Shown here piece by piece: positions 44,630 through 53,545 of a stretch of 55,145 nt of DNA; position 1 is the first letter of the stretch, and every line of letters begins with the position of its first letter. A program made the translations under genes and the position numbers. The DNA lies in NCBI GenBank assembly GCA_023251075.1, contig JAHEZM010000022.1, positions 1 to 55,145 of the forward strand. The letters run 5' to 3'. This DNA comes from Flavobacteriales bacterium (GTDB lineage: Bacteria > Bacteroidota > Bacteroidia > Flavobacteriales_C > GCA-002722245). Below the pieces are notes generated by a model, which was not told the origin of the DNA, made no database searches, and saw only the letters and a list, made by a program, of their open reading frames with translations.

Positions 44630-45733
44630 ATGGAATTAAAGAACAGTCATAGTTACCAAAACATCCTCGATGAGATCATTGATCTCTCGTTGAGTTCTGT
44701 TCCACCAAAAAATAATTTAAAAAGAAAACACAAATACTTTGATTTCGACATACAAAAGGGAATTGAAATTTCGGATGAAGAAGAAAAAGAAATAAAAAAC
44801 AAAGTATGGGGAGAACTAACCATTAAGGATTTAACGACTCCCCATTCGCAACTTATACAAGAAGCAACATCTATTTTACAAGAGTTAACTGATTTTGAGA
44901 AAATACAATTCTACCCTGATCACAATAATTGCCTCGAACAAATTGGAATTACTGCTCAAGAAAATTTTCCCAACAAACACATTGTTTACGTGGGTAAACA
45001 AACCACAAAAGTCTCCCCTAACTATCTCTATATACCCCAGCTATGCGAAGTGAAAAGCAACATTAAGCAACACCACTCTCGCATAGCTTTTCTCATTGTT
45101 GATCCACTCTATTACATACAACGCTCGAATTATTTCGAGCAACATTTTAATGAACTTAAGGAGCTTTGCTCTGGGTATGGCATTTTCTTCATTCTCGATG
45201 AAAGAATAACTGCCGGAAGAATTCACACGAAAGGAATAAATTATGTTTTTCAGTTTAAAGCCGATGCCATCATCACAGGCATCAACTATTCCAATGGCAA
45301 GCCCCTTGCAGCCATCGCCTACAGTCCCAGGTTTTTCGTTGAATTCCTACCCGGAGCAAAAGCACCTAATGCCATTTCATTACTTCATTTAAAATATTTA
45401 TTTCCCTACCTCAAAAATAATTCTTCTTCTCATCACCTAAACGAATTGGCCAATCAACTTTGTGTTTATGTCAATAAAAAATCAAGCCATTCAATAGGGA
45501 TTGAAGTGATGAATAATTTTGGGAATATTTTATGGGTACAGAGATCTTACGCACGGTGTTTACAATCAAAACTACTACATGATAATATCAGGATTTCAAA
45601 CGAGCAATTTTTCTACATTCATGAAGGAATTACAAAAAAAGATTTTCCTGAAATAACTGAACGAATTTTAGCCAACTTAAAAAACTTGCCCCACCAAATT
45701 TCTTCAGTGGGGCAAGACATCGAAACTACCTAA
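44630..45733 (+). CDS. Class III aminotransferase relative lacking the PLP lysine
   Basis: A 367-aa protein that I read as a degenerate fold-type I, class III aminotransferase (glutamate-1-semialdehyde aminomutase-like). FFILDERITAGRIHTKG (near residue 193) aligns with the family LIFDEVxTGFRxxxGG, keeping the PLP-contacting Asp. ADAIITGINYSNGKPLAAIA (near residue 217) aligns with PDLTTLGKxIGGGxPxGA, with Ile where the Schiff-base Lys should be. The N-terminal half is divergent and the C-terminus is a short small-domain remnant. It is monocistronic, between dnaG and a convergent lipoprotein gene. A binding or regulatory role is likely; transaminase activity is not. Confidence 0.65.
   Translation: MELKNSHSYQNILDEIIDLSLSSVPPKNNLKRKHKYFDFDIQKGIEISDEEEKEIKNKVWGELTIKDLTTPHSQLIQEATSILQELTDFEKIQFYPDHNNCLEQIGITAQENFPNKHIVYVGKQTTKVSPNYLYIPQLCEVKSNIKQHHSRIAFLIVDPLYYIQRSNYFEQHFNELKELCSGYGIFFILDERITAGRIHTKGINYVFQFKADAIITGINYSNGKPLAAIAYSPRFFVEFLPGAKAPNAISLLHLKYLFPYLKNNSSSHHLNELANQLCVYVNKKSSHSIGIEVMNNFGNILWVQRSYARCLQSKLLHDNIRISNEQFFYIHEGITKKDFPEITERILANLKNLPHQISSVGQDIETT
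45685..45716. terminator. GC-rich hairpin at the convergent 3' ends
   Basis: CTTGCCCCAC (45685-45694) and GTGGGGCAAG (45707-45716) form a perfect 10-bp stem with a 12-base loop. It lies inside the last codons of the gene at 44630 and 26 bases from the 3' end of the convergent lipoprotein gene. No U-run follows, so its action as a terminator is uncertain. Confidence 0.4.
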
Positions 45734-45741
45734 CATGAAAT

Positions 45742-46743
45742 CTACAAAGCGCTTATCAAGGTTTTTAATTCAGCTTCGGTAACCATGGTTAAATTGATTA
45801 CAGGTTTTGAATTTGAATTAACTGTAAAAGTGTAGGTTCCATAATACAGTTTGCCACTTTTCTTGCCTTTTCCGGTTACAATCACCGTAGCATTTTTACC
45901 CGGCATCCAATATTCATACGCAATTAAACTCTGGGTTGCAGTAACTACGCCTGTATTTTGTTTGTAGCTAACACACGCATATTCTTTGTAAAATGTTTTT
46001 AATAAAAAATCTATTTCTTCTTTATACTCATTGTTATTTACATTTATTTCACAAACCAACTCTTGAATAAGATTATTCCAATCAACATAACAATCAATAT
46101 TATACCAACCCGATTGGTATAGATTACTCAATATAATAGTGTAATCATTACTATACTGCATCTGATAATTAATATAAGAGGAGGTGTCTGTTTGAGTGGT
46201 TGTATCGGTAGGCAACACCCAATTCACTGTGGAATCTCCCTCTTTGTCATTGGTCATATCTCCCAAAAAAACCTGCATGGTAGAATCTACCTGATCAGCT
46301 GGAACCACAACCGTGATAGGATTAGAAGGATCTACATCTAAAGTCTTTCCATTCAAAGTTGCCGTAAAATAAAACTCTCCACCTGAACTGAGGAACTGAC
46401 CGTTAGAAACGGCACTTACCCCTGAGGTTAACTGATCGCCAATGGATAAAATTTCTTGTAAACTAATGGTTACCGACCCTGTAACAGGATTTCCATTGGC
46501 ATCTACCAATGAATTGGCCGGAATGGTAATTACCGTTCCATCTTCACCCGTAATCGTATTGGGTTGAGTAGGGTCGATCGTAAAGGTTTGCATTTCCGGG
46601 GCCATCTTATCGAAAAGGGCCTCAATCTGTTCCTTTGATGAAGTAGAGGCTTCATCGTTTTTTTGTGTTTCGCATCCAACTGCAAATCCTATAACAGAGG
46701 CTACAGCGATGACCAAGCTTAATTTTTTGAAAGTTTTTTTCAT
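45742..46743 (-). CDS. Exported lipoprotein of unknown function
   Basis: A 333-aa protein with signal peptide KLSLVIAVASVIGFA and lipobox AVGC (Cys24). Residues about 60-170 (GTVITIPANSLVDANGNPVT, then GSVTISLQEILSIGDQL and SSGGEFYFTATLNGKTL) resemble the beta-sandwich that recurs in Bacteroidota surface proteins ahead of carboxypeptidase-like or ZU5-like modules. The rest is unassigned. It is convergent with the pseudo-aminotransferase gene and upstream of nothing in its own operon. Probably surface- or periplasm-anchored. Confidence 0.78.
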   Translation of the reverse strand: MKKTFKKLSLVIAVASVIGFAVGCETQKNDEASTSSKEQIEALFDKMAPEMQTFTIDPTQPNTITGEDGTVITIPANSLVDANGNPVTGSVTISLQEILSIGDQLTSGVSAVSNGQFLSSGGEFYFTATLNGKTLDVDPSNPITVVVPADQVDSTMQVFLGDMTNDKEGDSTVNWVLPTDTTTQTDTSSYINYQMQYSNDYTIILSNLYQSGWYNIDCYVDWNNLIQELVCEINVNNNEYKEEIDFLLKTFYKEYACVSYKQNTGVVTATQSLIAYEYWMPGKNATVIVTGKGKKSGKLYYGTYTFTVNSNSKPVINLTMVTEAELKTLISAL

Positions 46744-46801
46744 AATAACAGTATTGTTTCCTACCAGATGAAAAAAACATAAAATGGTTGCACGGGAAGA
46801 A

Positions 46802-48502
46802 TTAATTTGAAGAAATATCTTTTACTTCTAATTGAAGAATAGACTTACCATTCCAATGATTCATACTTAGATGGTAACACGCAGAAAAAGGATTTCCTTT
46901 TGAGATCAATGGTGAATATCGAGCCAATTTAAAACCAATTGCTGGAATTTTTTTGAAAGAATTTTGTTCATCAGCAGCATCAAATTTTAAATGCTCATTT
47001 CCTAAAACCTTGAATTCACCAGCATTTATCAATTGTTTACTAATAAATAAAGGTGTTTCATTTCCCGGGCCGAAAGGCTCGAATTGTTTGAGCACCCTAT
47101 AAAATTTATCATCAATTTCATTCAGATTCAATGTGGCATCCACTAATAATTTTGATTGTAATAATTCTTCGGTGATAGACTCTTGAACAACTTTTTCAAA
47201 ATGATGTTTAAAGTTTTCTAATTTTTCCGGAAGCAATGTTATCCCCGCTGCATGATCGTGTCCACCATATTGCAACAACAAATGACTGCATTTTTCTATT
47301 GCTCCTAAAATATTAAACCCCTTTACTGAACGAGCACTACCAGTGATTTTACCTTCTACTTCTGTGAGCACCAAAGTAGGACGATAATATTTTTCTTGTA
47401 ACCGGGAAGCAACAATTCCTACCACTCCCTTATGCCAACCTTCTTTAAAAACTACGGTACTCATTCTCTTCTCTTCTCCTCTCAATAACAACAAAGCTTC
47501 TTCGGTCATTTCCTTTTCAGTGACTTTACGCTCTTCATTGTAATTATCAATCCCTTGTGCCAAATCATCACGCAATTGCACATCATCACTAATCAGCAAT
47601 TCTACTACTTCTGCAGCGGAATACATTCTTCCGGCAGCATTAATGCGCGGGCCAATACCAAATCCCACATCACTCATATTCAACTCTCCTTTTCTCTTGG
47701 AAATTAAAATGATGGTTTTCAAACCCGGAAGAGGATTCTTATTTAATTTTTTTAATCCATAATGAGCCAAAATTCTGTTTTCTCCCACAATAGGAACAAT
47801 ATCTGCACCTATACTCACCGCTACTAAATCCAGAAACTTCAAATAATTTTCATTGCCCAATTCATTTTTTTCGCAATAAGCCTGAATGAATTTAAAGGCA
47901 ACACCGGCACCCGATAAATGTTTGCAAGGATAAGCACAGTCTTTTCTCTTCGGATTCAAGAGAGCAATACAATCGGGTAAAATTTCACCAGGTTCATGAT
48001 GATCACAAACGATATAATCAATTCCTCTTTTTTTTGCATCAGCAATTTTATCCATCGATTTTGTTCCACAATCCAATGCAATGATCAAAGTGAAATCATT
48101 ATCGGCTGCAAAATCAATCGAATCAGAAGAGATTCCATAGCCTTCTTTATAGCGATCAGGAATATAAAACGACAACTGAGAAGTCAGTTCTTTCAAAAAT
48201 AAATACATCATAGAAACCGCAGTAGTGCCATCTACATCGTAATCCCCAAACACCAATATTTTTTCATTCGTAAGAACTGCCTTTTCCAAACGCTGCACTG
48301 CTTTATCCATATCCTTCATTAAAAAAGGATAATGTAATTTTTCTATTTCCGGACGAAAAAAAGCTTTAGCCTCTTCAAAAGAATTTATATTTCTATTCAC
48401 TAATAATTGAGCAAGAGCAGGATGAATCGACAATTCTTTAGCCAAGCCCACTACCTTGGGATGCTCTAAATTGAACAATTGAATCCATATTTTATTAGTC
48501 AT
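46802..48502 (-). CDS. recJ: Single-stranded-DNA-specific exonuclease RecJ
   Basis: A 566-aa 5'-3' single-strand exonuclease of the DHH superfamily, used in RecF-pathway recombination and mismatch or base-excision repair. Motifs in order: FGDYDVDGTTAVSMMY (near residue 83), IIALDCGTKS (near residue 140), DYIVCDHHEPG (near residue 160), then the DHHA1 domain with the GGHDHAAGITL signature near residue 415, and the OB-like end (FGPGNETPLF). Length and order are normal. It is divergent from a small lipoprotein gene. Confidence 0.95.
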   Translation of the reverse strand: MTNKIWIQLFNLEHPKVVGLAKELSIHPALAQLLVNRNINSFEEAKAFFRPEIEKLHYPFLMKDMDKAVQRLEKAVLTNEKILVFGDYDVDGTTAVSMMYLFLKELTSQLSFYIPDRYKEGYGISSDSIDFAADNDFTLIIALDCGTKSMDKIADAKKRGIDYIVCDHHEPGEILPDCIALLNPKRKDCAYPCKHLSGAGVAFKFIQAYCEKNELGNENYLKFLDLVAVSIGADIVPIVGENRILAHYGLKKLNKNPLPGLKTIILISKRKGELNMSDVGFGIGPRINAAGRMYSAAEVVELLISDDVQLRDDLAQGIDNYNEERKVTEKEMTEEALLLLRGEEKRMSTVVFKEGWHKGVVGIVASRLQEKYYRPTLVLTEVEGKITGSARSVKGFNILGAIEKCSHLLLQYGGHDHAAGITLLPEKLENFKHHFEKVVQESITEELLQSKLLVDATLNLNEIDDKFYRVLKQFEPFGPGNETPLFISKQLINAGEFKVLGNEHLKFDAADEQNSFKKIPAIGFKLARYSPLISKGNPFSACYHLSMNHWNGKSILQLEVKDISSN

Positions 48503-48513
48503 AATTTTTGCCT

Positions 48514-48521
48514 TACCTTCG
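48514..48521 (+). promoter_or_regulatory. Possible -7 box of a small lipoprotein gene
   Basis: TACCTTCG matches TAnnTTTG at seven of eight positions and ends 19 bases before ATG 48541. It lies within the open frame upstream of that ATG, which supports the later start. Confidence 0.35.
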
Positions 48522-48540
48522 GCTAAAGATCAACCTTTTT

Positions 48541-48969
48541 ATGGTATTCAAAAAGTATATTTCTTTTCTTTTTTTATTACTGCCACTGGTAGTATTTCAT
48601 TCTTGTGATCAGGGAAGTGATAATAACAACTCCAACTTGATGAACACCTGGATTTTTAATGGTAAAGAATTCAGTTCGAATAAAAGTGGATATATTCCTA
48701 CTGATGACCGTTACGACAAATATAAATACATGGATTTAAATAATTCAGGAGTGGGAACATTATGGGGAGGTGCTGTTATATTAGATGGAAAAGTTTCCTG
48801 GAAGGAAAAAGAAAAATGGGTGGAACTGCAGGCAAAAAATAGCGGAGGATTATTATTGGATGTAGAAAAATTTGATATTGATAGCTTGAGTTCTGGTTAT
48901 CTTCACATGACACACCAGCATAGCCAAAATGATACCTTAATCATTAAAGAACTTTTCTTCAAAAGATAA
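48541..48969 (+). CDS. Small exported lipoprotein
   Basis: From ATG 48541 the 142-aa product starts with the signal FKKYISFLFLLLPLVVFHSC (lipobox VFHSC, Cys21). An upstream in-frame TTG at 48508 would put 11 residues before this signal and is rejected. The mature part (MNTWIFNGKEFSSNKSGYIP and WKEKEKWVELQAKNSGGLLL) looks like a small beta-rich lipocalin-like domain; no family is certain. It ends seven bases from the convergent gcdH gene. Confidence 0.7.
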   Translation: MVFKKYISFLFLLLPLVVFHSCDQGSDNNNSNLMNTWIFNGKEFSSNKSGYIPTDDRYDKYKYMDLNNSGVGTLWGGAVILDGKVSWKEKEKWVELQAKNSGGLLLDVEKFDIDSLSSGYLHMTHQHSQNDTLIIKELFFKR

Positions 48970-48976
48970 ATTTCTT

Positions 48977-50155
48977 TTATTTAAAAGCCGAGATTCCCGT
49001 TACATCATTTCCTGTAATCAACAAATGAATATCGTGTGTTCCTTCATACGTTATTACTGATTCGAGATTCATCATGTGTCGCATAATTGGGTATTCTCCG
49101 GTAATACCCATTGCGCCATGTACTTGTCGCGCCTCACGAGCAATCTCCAAAGCCATATTCACATTATTTCTTTTGGCCATTGAAATTTGTGCTGATGTTG
49201 CCTTCCCTTGATTTTTCAATGTCCCTAAACGCCAAACCAACAATTGAGCTTTGGTAATTTCTGTAATCATCTCGGCTAATTTTTTTTGTTGTAATTGAAA
49301 AGAGGCCAGCGGGCGATCGAATTGTTTTCTTTCCAAAGAATATCTTAAAGCCGAATCATAACAATCCATAGCCGCACCAATCGCACCCCATGCAATACCA
49401 TAACGCGCAGAATCTAAACAACCTAGTGGAGCACCTAAACCATCTTTATTAGGAAGCAAATTTTCTTTCGGAACTTTCACATTATCAAACACCAATTCTC
49501 CAGTAGCCGATGCACGTAACGACCATTTTCCATGAGTTTCAGGAGTTGTAAATCCAGTCATTCCACGTTCTACAATCAACCCTTTTATTCTACCTTCCTC
49601 ATTTTTTGCCCACACCACAGCAATATCAGCAAAAGGAGCATTTGAAATCCACATTTTCGCTCCATTCAATAAATAATGATCTCCTTTATCTTTAATATTC
49701 GTAACCATTCCCGAAGGATTAGAACCATGGTCTGGCTCAGTTAAACCAAAACAACCCATCATTTCTCCGGTGGCTAATTTTGGTAAATATTTTTTTCTCT
49801 GTTCTTCCGATCCGTAAGCATAAATCGGATACATCACCAATGAAGACTGAACGGAGGCAGTGGAACGAATTCCCGAATCACCTCTCTCTAATTCCTGCAT
49901 GATCAAACCATAGGAAATATGATCTAAACCAGCACCACCATATTCTTGTGGGATATAAGGACCAAAAGCTCCTATTTCACCTAAGCCTTTTAGAAGGTGC
50001 TTCGGAAAAGTTGCTTTCTGACAATGTTCTTCTATAATTGGGGAAACCTCTTTGCTCACCCACTGACGCGCAGCATCACGCACCATTCTTTGTTCATCGC
50101 TTAACAACTCATCAATGTTGTAATAATCGGCACCTTTAAATTGATTCTTGCTCAT
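48977..50155 (-). CDS. gcdH: Acyl-CoA dehydrogenase, glutaryl-CoA dehydrogenase type
   Basis: A 392-aa FAD enzyme. ERGDSGIRSTASVQSSLVMY (near residue 93) and MGCFGLTEPDHGSNPSGM (near residue 133) are the glutaryl-CoA dehydrogenase versions of the FAD/substrate loops, and the catalytic Glu is in VITYEGTHDIH near the C-terminus. The reaction is oxidative decarboxylation of glutaryl-CoA to crotonyl-CoA in lysine and tryptophan breakdown; an electron-transfer flavoprotein would accept the electrons. The gene stands alone, with no catabolic partners nearby. A short- or branched-chain acyl-CoA dehydrogenase is the less likely alternative. Confidence 0.88.
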   Translation of the reverse strand: MSKNQFKGADYYNIDELLSDEQRMVRDAARQWVSKEVSPIIEEHCQKATFPKHLLKGLGEIGAFGPYIPQEYGGAGLDHISYGLIMQELERGDSGIRSTASVQSSLVMYPIYAYGSEEQRKKYLPKLATGEMMGCFGLTEPDHGSNPSGMVTNIKDKGDHYLLNGAKMWISNAPFADIAVVWAKNEEGRIKGLIVERGMTGFTTPETHGKWSLRASATGELVFDNVKVPKENLLPNKDGLGAPLGCLDSARYGIAWGAIGAAMDCYDSALRYSLERKQFDRPLASFQLQQKKLAEMITEITKAQLLVWRLGTLKNQGKATSAQISMAKRNNVNMALEIAREARQVHGAMGITGEYPIMRHMMNLESVITYEGTHDIHLLITGNDVTGISAFK

Positions 50156-50224
50156 GCTTCCTGTTTTATAATTTGAAGATACACTTTTAAGTAAATTAAT
50201 TTTCAGAAGGGAAAAAATATTTAT

Positions 50225-50232
50225 TACTTTTC
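50225..50232 (+). promoter_or_regulatory. Possible -7 box of the cytochrome-like/YceI/DUF5777 operon
   Basis: TACTTTTC matches TAnnTTTG at seven of eight positions and ends 21 bases before ATG 50254. No clear -33 element. Confidence 0.3.
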
Positions 50233-50253
50233 AACTACAGAAGAACCAACACT

Positions 50254-50634
50254 ATGAAATTCAAAATATTTATTTCGGCATTAACTTTGTCTGCTATTAT
50301 TGGTATGCTGTCTTCACAAACATCTTGTACCTACAATAAAATTGAACCCGTTAACAATACTACCTCTCTTTGCGATACCTTTACGGCAAATTACAATAGC
50401 CAGATAGCCCCCATTATACAAACGAATTGTAACAGTGTAAGTTGTCATAATTCAGGCTCACCTTACGGAGATTTCACTGATACCAACGATTTAAGTTATT
50501 TGATTGGAACAGGTTCTTTCAAAGCAAGAGTTTTTGACGGAAATCCAAGCTACATGCCTGCAGCGGGTTTTGCGGATCCAAAGGATAAAGAAAAATTAAA
50601 ATGTTGGTTTGATAAAGGTCACGCCCTAAAATAA
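50254..50634 (+). CDS. Small cytochrome-like lipoprotein with a CX4CH motif
   Basis: A 126-aa protein with signal FKIFISALTLSAIIGMLSSQ ending at lipobox SQTSC (Cys25). IIQTNCNSVSCHNSGSPYGD (near residue 49) has a C-X4-CH site like the larger lipoprotein at 2827-3807, and the end KDKEKLKCWFDKGHALK matches the final helix of planctomycete-type cytochrome domains. It is followed five bases later by a YceI gene and then a DUF5777 gene. It may carry electrons or bind another ligand; heme attachment at CX4CH is uncertain. Confidence 0.72.
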   Translation: MKFKIFISALTLSAIIGMLSSQTSCTYNKIEPVNNTTSLCDTFTANYNSQIAPIIQTNCNSVSCHNSGSPYGDFTDTNDLSYLIGTGSFKARVFDGNPSYMPAAGFADPKDKEKLKCWFDKGHALK

Positions 50635-50639
50635 ACACC

Positions 50640-51185
50640 ATGAAAAAAATATATCTATTACTTATCATTCTGCTGAATGCCTTTACGCTACATGCACAAT
50701 TGTATATGACCTCCACAGGAAAGATTTCCTTTTTTTCTGCAACCAGCATAGAAAATATTTCTGCTCATTCTGAAAGTGTGAAAAGTGCTATTAATGATGC
50801 AACCGACAGTATTCTGGTTAAAGCAACCATCAAAACATTTGAGTTTACTCAGCCCTTAATGAAGGAGCATTTCAATGAAAAATATTTAGAATCTGATAAA
50901 TATCCATCGGCAACATTTAAAGGAAAAGTTTCTGGCAATATCGATTTAAGTAAAAATGGAAAATATACGGTTCAAGCCACCGGCAAATTAACTTTACATG
51001 GCGTTACGCAAGTAAGAACCATTGATGGAACTCTTGAAGTAAAAGACGGAATGGTTACTTTAGACAGCAAATTTCCAGTTAAATTAGTTGACCACAAGAT
51101 TGAAGTTCCAACTGTTGTTGCGGCAAAAATTGCCGAAAGTATTGATGTTACCGTTCACATAGTATATCAACCAAAGTCTAAATAA
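50640..51185 (+). CDS. YceI family periplasmic protein
   Basis: A 181-aa protein with signal KKIYLLLIILLNAFTLHAQ and the YceI lipocalin-like fold, visible in GKISFFSATSIENISAHSES, FNEKYLESDKYPSATFKGKV (the DxxxYPxxxF signature) and KLTLHGVTQVRTIDGTL. Known members bind polyisoprenoid or other long hydrophobic ligands in a barrel. It sits between a cytochrome-like lipoprotein and a DUF5777 protein; this trio is a recurring arrangement in Bacteroidota, by my recollection, and suggests a shared redox or lipid-related job. Confidence 0.88.
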   Translation: MKKIYLLLIILLNAFTLHAQLYMTSTGKISFFSATSIENISAHSESVKSAINDATDSILVKATIKTFEFTQPLMKEHFNEKYLESDKYPSATFKGKVSGNIDLSKNGKYTVQATGKLTLHGVTQVRTIDGTLEVKDGMVTLDSKFPVKLVDHKIEVPTVVAAKIAESIDVTVHIVYQPKSK

Positions 51186-51187
51186 AA

Positions 51188-52099
51188 ATGAAAATAAAAT
51201 TACTGATCACTCTAAATATTCTCTTTTGTTTCTCCGCTATTGCACAAAACATGGATGATTTATTGGAGGATGAAAAAGACTCCAAAGCAGAAAAAGTAAT
51301 TGCCACATTTAAATCAACCTATTTAATTAACGGCCAAACCAATGAAACCGTAAAAAAAGGAACTCTTGATTTTCGCATTACACATCGATTTGGGGATGTG
51401 GCAGGTACCGGAGGTGGAGTTCATAATTTTTATGGTTTTGATAACGCAAGTAACATTCGCTTTTCATTTGATTATGGAATTACAGATAAACTACAATTAG
51501 GTATTGGTAGATGTAAATTGAACGAAAACGTTGATGGTTCAATAAAATACAAAATATGGGAGCAACGAGATAAAGGACTTCCTTTCTCCGTAGTGGGTTA
51601 TGCAGGTATGGTAATCACTCCTAAAAAAGATTTGAATAATGAATTTGCTGTGTTTGCCAATCGATTATCTTACAGCTATCAACTGGTATTGGCCAGTAAA
51701 GTAAACTGGCGCTTTTCTTATGCCCTTCTTCCTACTTTTGTGCACAGAAATATGATTCATTCGGCTACCAATAGCTATAATAATACAAATGAAACCAATG
51801 ATCTTTTTTCCTTGGGAGGTATTGCGCGATTTAAAATCACACACTCCTTTAGCGTCATTGCAGAATACTTCTATACTTTTTCTCCATTCAGAATCAACAA
51901 TACTACCTCTCCGTATTATATGCCGTTGGGTGTTGGTATTGAAATTGAAACTGGCGGACATGTTTTTCAGATTAATTTAACCAACTGTTCCGGTATTGTT
52001 TATCAGGATTTTATACCAAAATCTACCGACAACTGGCTAAAGGGACAATACAAAATTGGTTTTACTATTTCCCGTCCATTCGGAAAATCTGTGCGCTAA
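51188..52099 (+). CDS. DUF5777 family beta-barrel protein
   Basis: A 303-aa outer-membrane protein with signal KIKLLITLNILFCFSAIAQ. KGTLDFRITHRFGDVAGTGG (near residue 58) and GFDNASNIRFSFDYGITDKL are the family landmarks. Alternating strands and a final aromatic-rich segment fit a barrel of about 12 strands. It starts two bases after the YceI stop. Its own stop overlaps the DUF4271 start by one base, so the hemD operon may be partly cotranscribed with this one. Confidence 0.85.
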   Translation: MKIKLLITLNILFCFSAIAQNMDDLLEDEKDSKAEKVIATFKSTYLINGQTNETVKKGTLDFRITHRFGDVAGTGGGVHNFYGFDNASNIRFSFDYGITDKLQLGIGRCKLNENVDGSIKYKIWEQRDKGLPFSVVGYAGMVITPKKDLNNEFAVFANRLSYSYQLVLASKVNWRFSYALLPTFVHRNMIHSATNSYNNTNETNDLFSLGGIARFKITHSFSVIAEYFYTFSPFRINNTTSPYYMPLGVGIEIETGGHVFQINLTNCSGIVYQDFIPKSTDNWLKGQYKIGFTISRPFGKSVR

Positions 52100-52791
52100 T
52101 GAATCCTCTCCCTCGAATTATTAATCATCATGATTGGATTTTAGCAGTGCTTTTATTGATTGTTCTGCTTTTTACTTTGGTAGTATCAAACAACAGAACC
52201 TTAATTTCAAAAGTACTTCTGGCTAACTTCTTTAAACAATATTACATTAGTTTACAGAGAGAAGAGCATGAAATTTATTCCAAAATTTCCCTATTACTAA
52301 ATTTCATATCCCTACTCAGTGTTTCATTATTCCTGTATTTACTTGCAAAAGTGTCGGGATTTGAAAATCAATTAAAGATTAAAGGATTTATTTTGTTTTT
52401 ATTGACGTTTAGCGCACTAACGGCATTTGTTTTACTGCAATACTTATTTGCTCGTTTATCGGCCTGGGTTTTCAAAACAGAAACAGAAACGAATGAATAT
52501 CAATTTAACATTTGGTTGGCTTTCAAATTATTAGGAATTACTCTCTTACCCTTTTGCTTTTTCATTCAATATTCAGAACAAAATTTTTCAAAATTTTTTA
52601 TTCATATTAGTTTGATTCTAATTGCATTGATACTGGTTCACCGTTATTTTGTGGGGTTAAGAATCGGAATTCAATTAGAATCGTTTCCGAAAATCTATTC
52701 AATTTTGTATATTTGCACTTTAGAACTATTACCGATTTTAATTTTGGTAAAAATGTTCAAAACTGAAATTCAAACAATACTAAGTTTTTAA
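52099..52791 (+). CDS. DUF4271 domain-containing membrane protein
   Basis: A 230-aa inner-membrane protein with about six hydrophobic helices, starting with WILAVLLLIVLLFTLVVSNN (residues about 13-32). The LANFFKQYYISLQREEHEIY segment and a second helix cluster match DUF4271. In Bacteroidota this gene is normally just upstream of hemD, as here (10-base gap), but its role is unknown. Confidence 0.85.
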   Translation: MNPLPRIINHHDWILAVLLLIVLLFTLVVSNNRTLISKVLLANFFKQYYISLQREEHEIYSKISLLLNFISLLSVSLFLYLLAKVSGFENQLKIKGFILFLLTFSALTAFVLLQYLFARLSAWVFKTETETNEYQFNIWLAFKLLGITLLPFCFFIQYSEQNFSKFFIHISLILIALILVHRYFVGLRIGIQLESFPKIYSILYICTLELLPILILVKMFKTEIQTILSF

Positions 52792-52801
52792 AAGGTATTA
52801 A

Positions 52802-53545
52802 ATGAAGAAAGTGCAGAGTATTTTGGTTTCACAACCAGAGCCAGATGACGCAAAATCTCCTTACGGTGAATTGGCAGCAAAGTATAAGTTGAAAATCGAT
52901 TTTCGTTCCTTCATTCATGTTGAAGGCGTTGACATTAAGGATTTTCGCAAACAAAAAATTAATATCCCTGATTATTCCGCAGTGATTTTAACCAGTAAAA
53001 ATGCGGTTGATCACTACTTTAGAATTTGTGAAGAGGTACGTTTTACTGTACCCGATACCATGAAATATTTTTGTACCAGTGAAGCAATTGCTTACTACTT
53101 GCAGAAGTACGTGGTGTACAGAAAACGAAAAATTTTTCATGGCAAACAAACTTTCAACGACTTAATGGAGTTGATTAAAAAGCATAAAGGAGAAAAGTTT
53201 TTACTGCCTTCCTCAGATATTCTGAAATCCATTATTCCTGAATCGCTTGAAAAAGGGGGTATTGATTATACCCGTGCCATTATTTACAATACGGTAGCAA
53301 GTGATCTTTCCGACTTAGAAAATGTATTCTACGATTTATTGGTGTTTTATAGTCCGGCAGGAATTGAATCCCTTTTCAAAAACTTCCCTAAATTCAAGCA
53401 AAACAAAACTTTAATTGCTGCTTATGGCGAAAGCACTAAAAAAGCAGTAGAAAAAGCAGGTTTGAAATTAAACATCGCAGCTCCTCAGGTAAATGCTCCT
53501 TCAATGACGATGGCCATTGAAAAATACATTAAGGAGAATAAATAA
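52802..53545 (+). CDS. hemD: Uroporphyrinogen-III synthase
   Basis: A 247-aa enzyme that closes and inverts ring D of hydroxymethylbilane to give uroporphyrinogen III in heme and siroheme synthesis. It starts KKVQSILVSQPEPDDAKSPY; VILTSKNAVDHYFRICEEVR, FLLPSSDILKSIIPESLEKG and FYSPAGIESLFKNFPKFKQ are the expected family segments, and AAYGESTKKAVEKAGLKL near the end is the canonical second-domain motif. Other hem genes are not adjacent. It is followed without a gap by a small membrane protein gene. Confidence 0.92.
   Translation: MKKVQSILVSQPEPDDAKSPYGELAAKYKLKIDFRSFIHVEGVDIKDFRKQKINIPDYSAVILTSKNAVDHYFRICEEVRFTVPDTMKYFCTSEAIAYYLQKYVVYRKRKIFHGKQTFNDLMELIKKHKGEKFLLPSSDILKSIIPESLEKGGIDYTRAIIYNTVASDLSDLENVFYDLLVFYSPAGIESLFKNFPKFKQNKTLIAAYGESTKKAVEKAGLKLNIAAPQVNAPSMTMAIEKYIKENK

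Noticed and set aside
45685-45716. Hairpin as a riboswitch or small RNA
   Set aside because: It is a simple stem inside the last codons of a gene, with no conserved aptamer layout; a weak terminator is the simplest reading.
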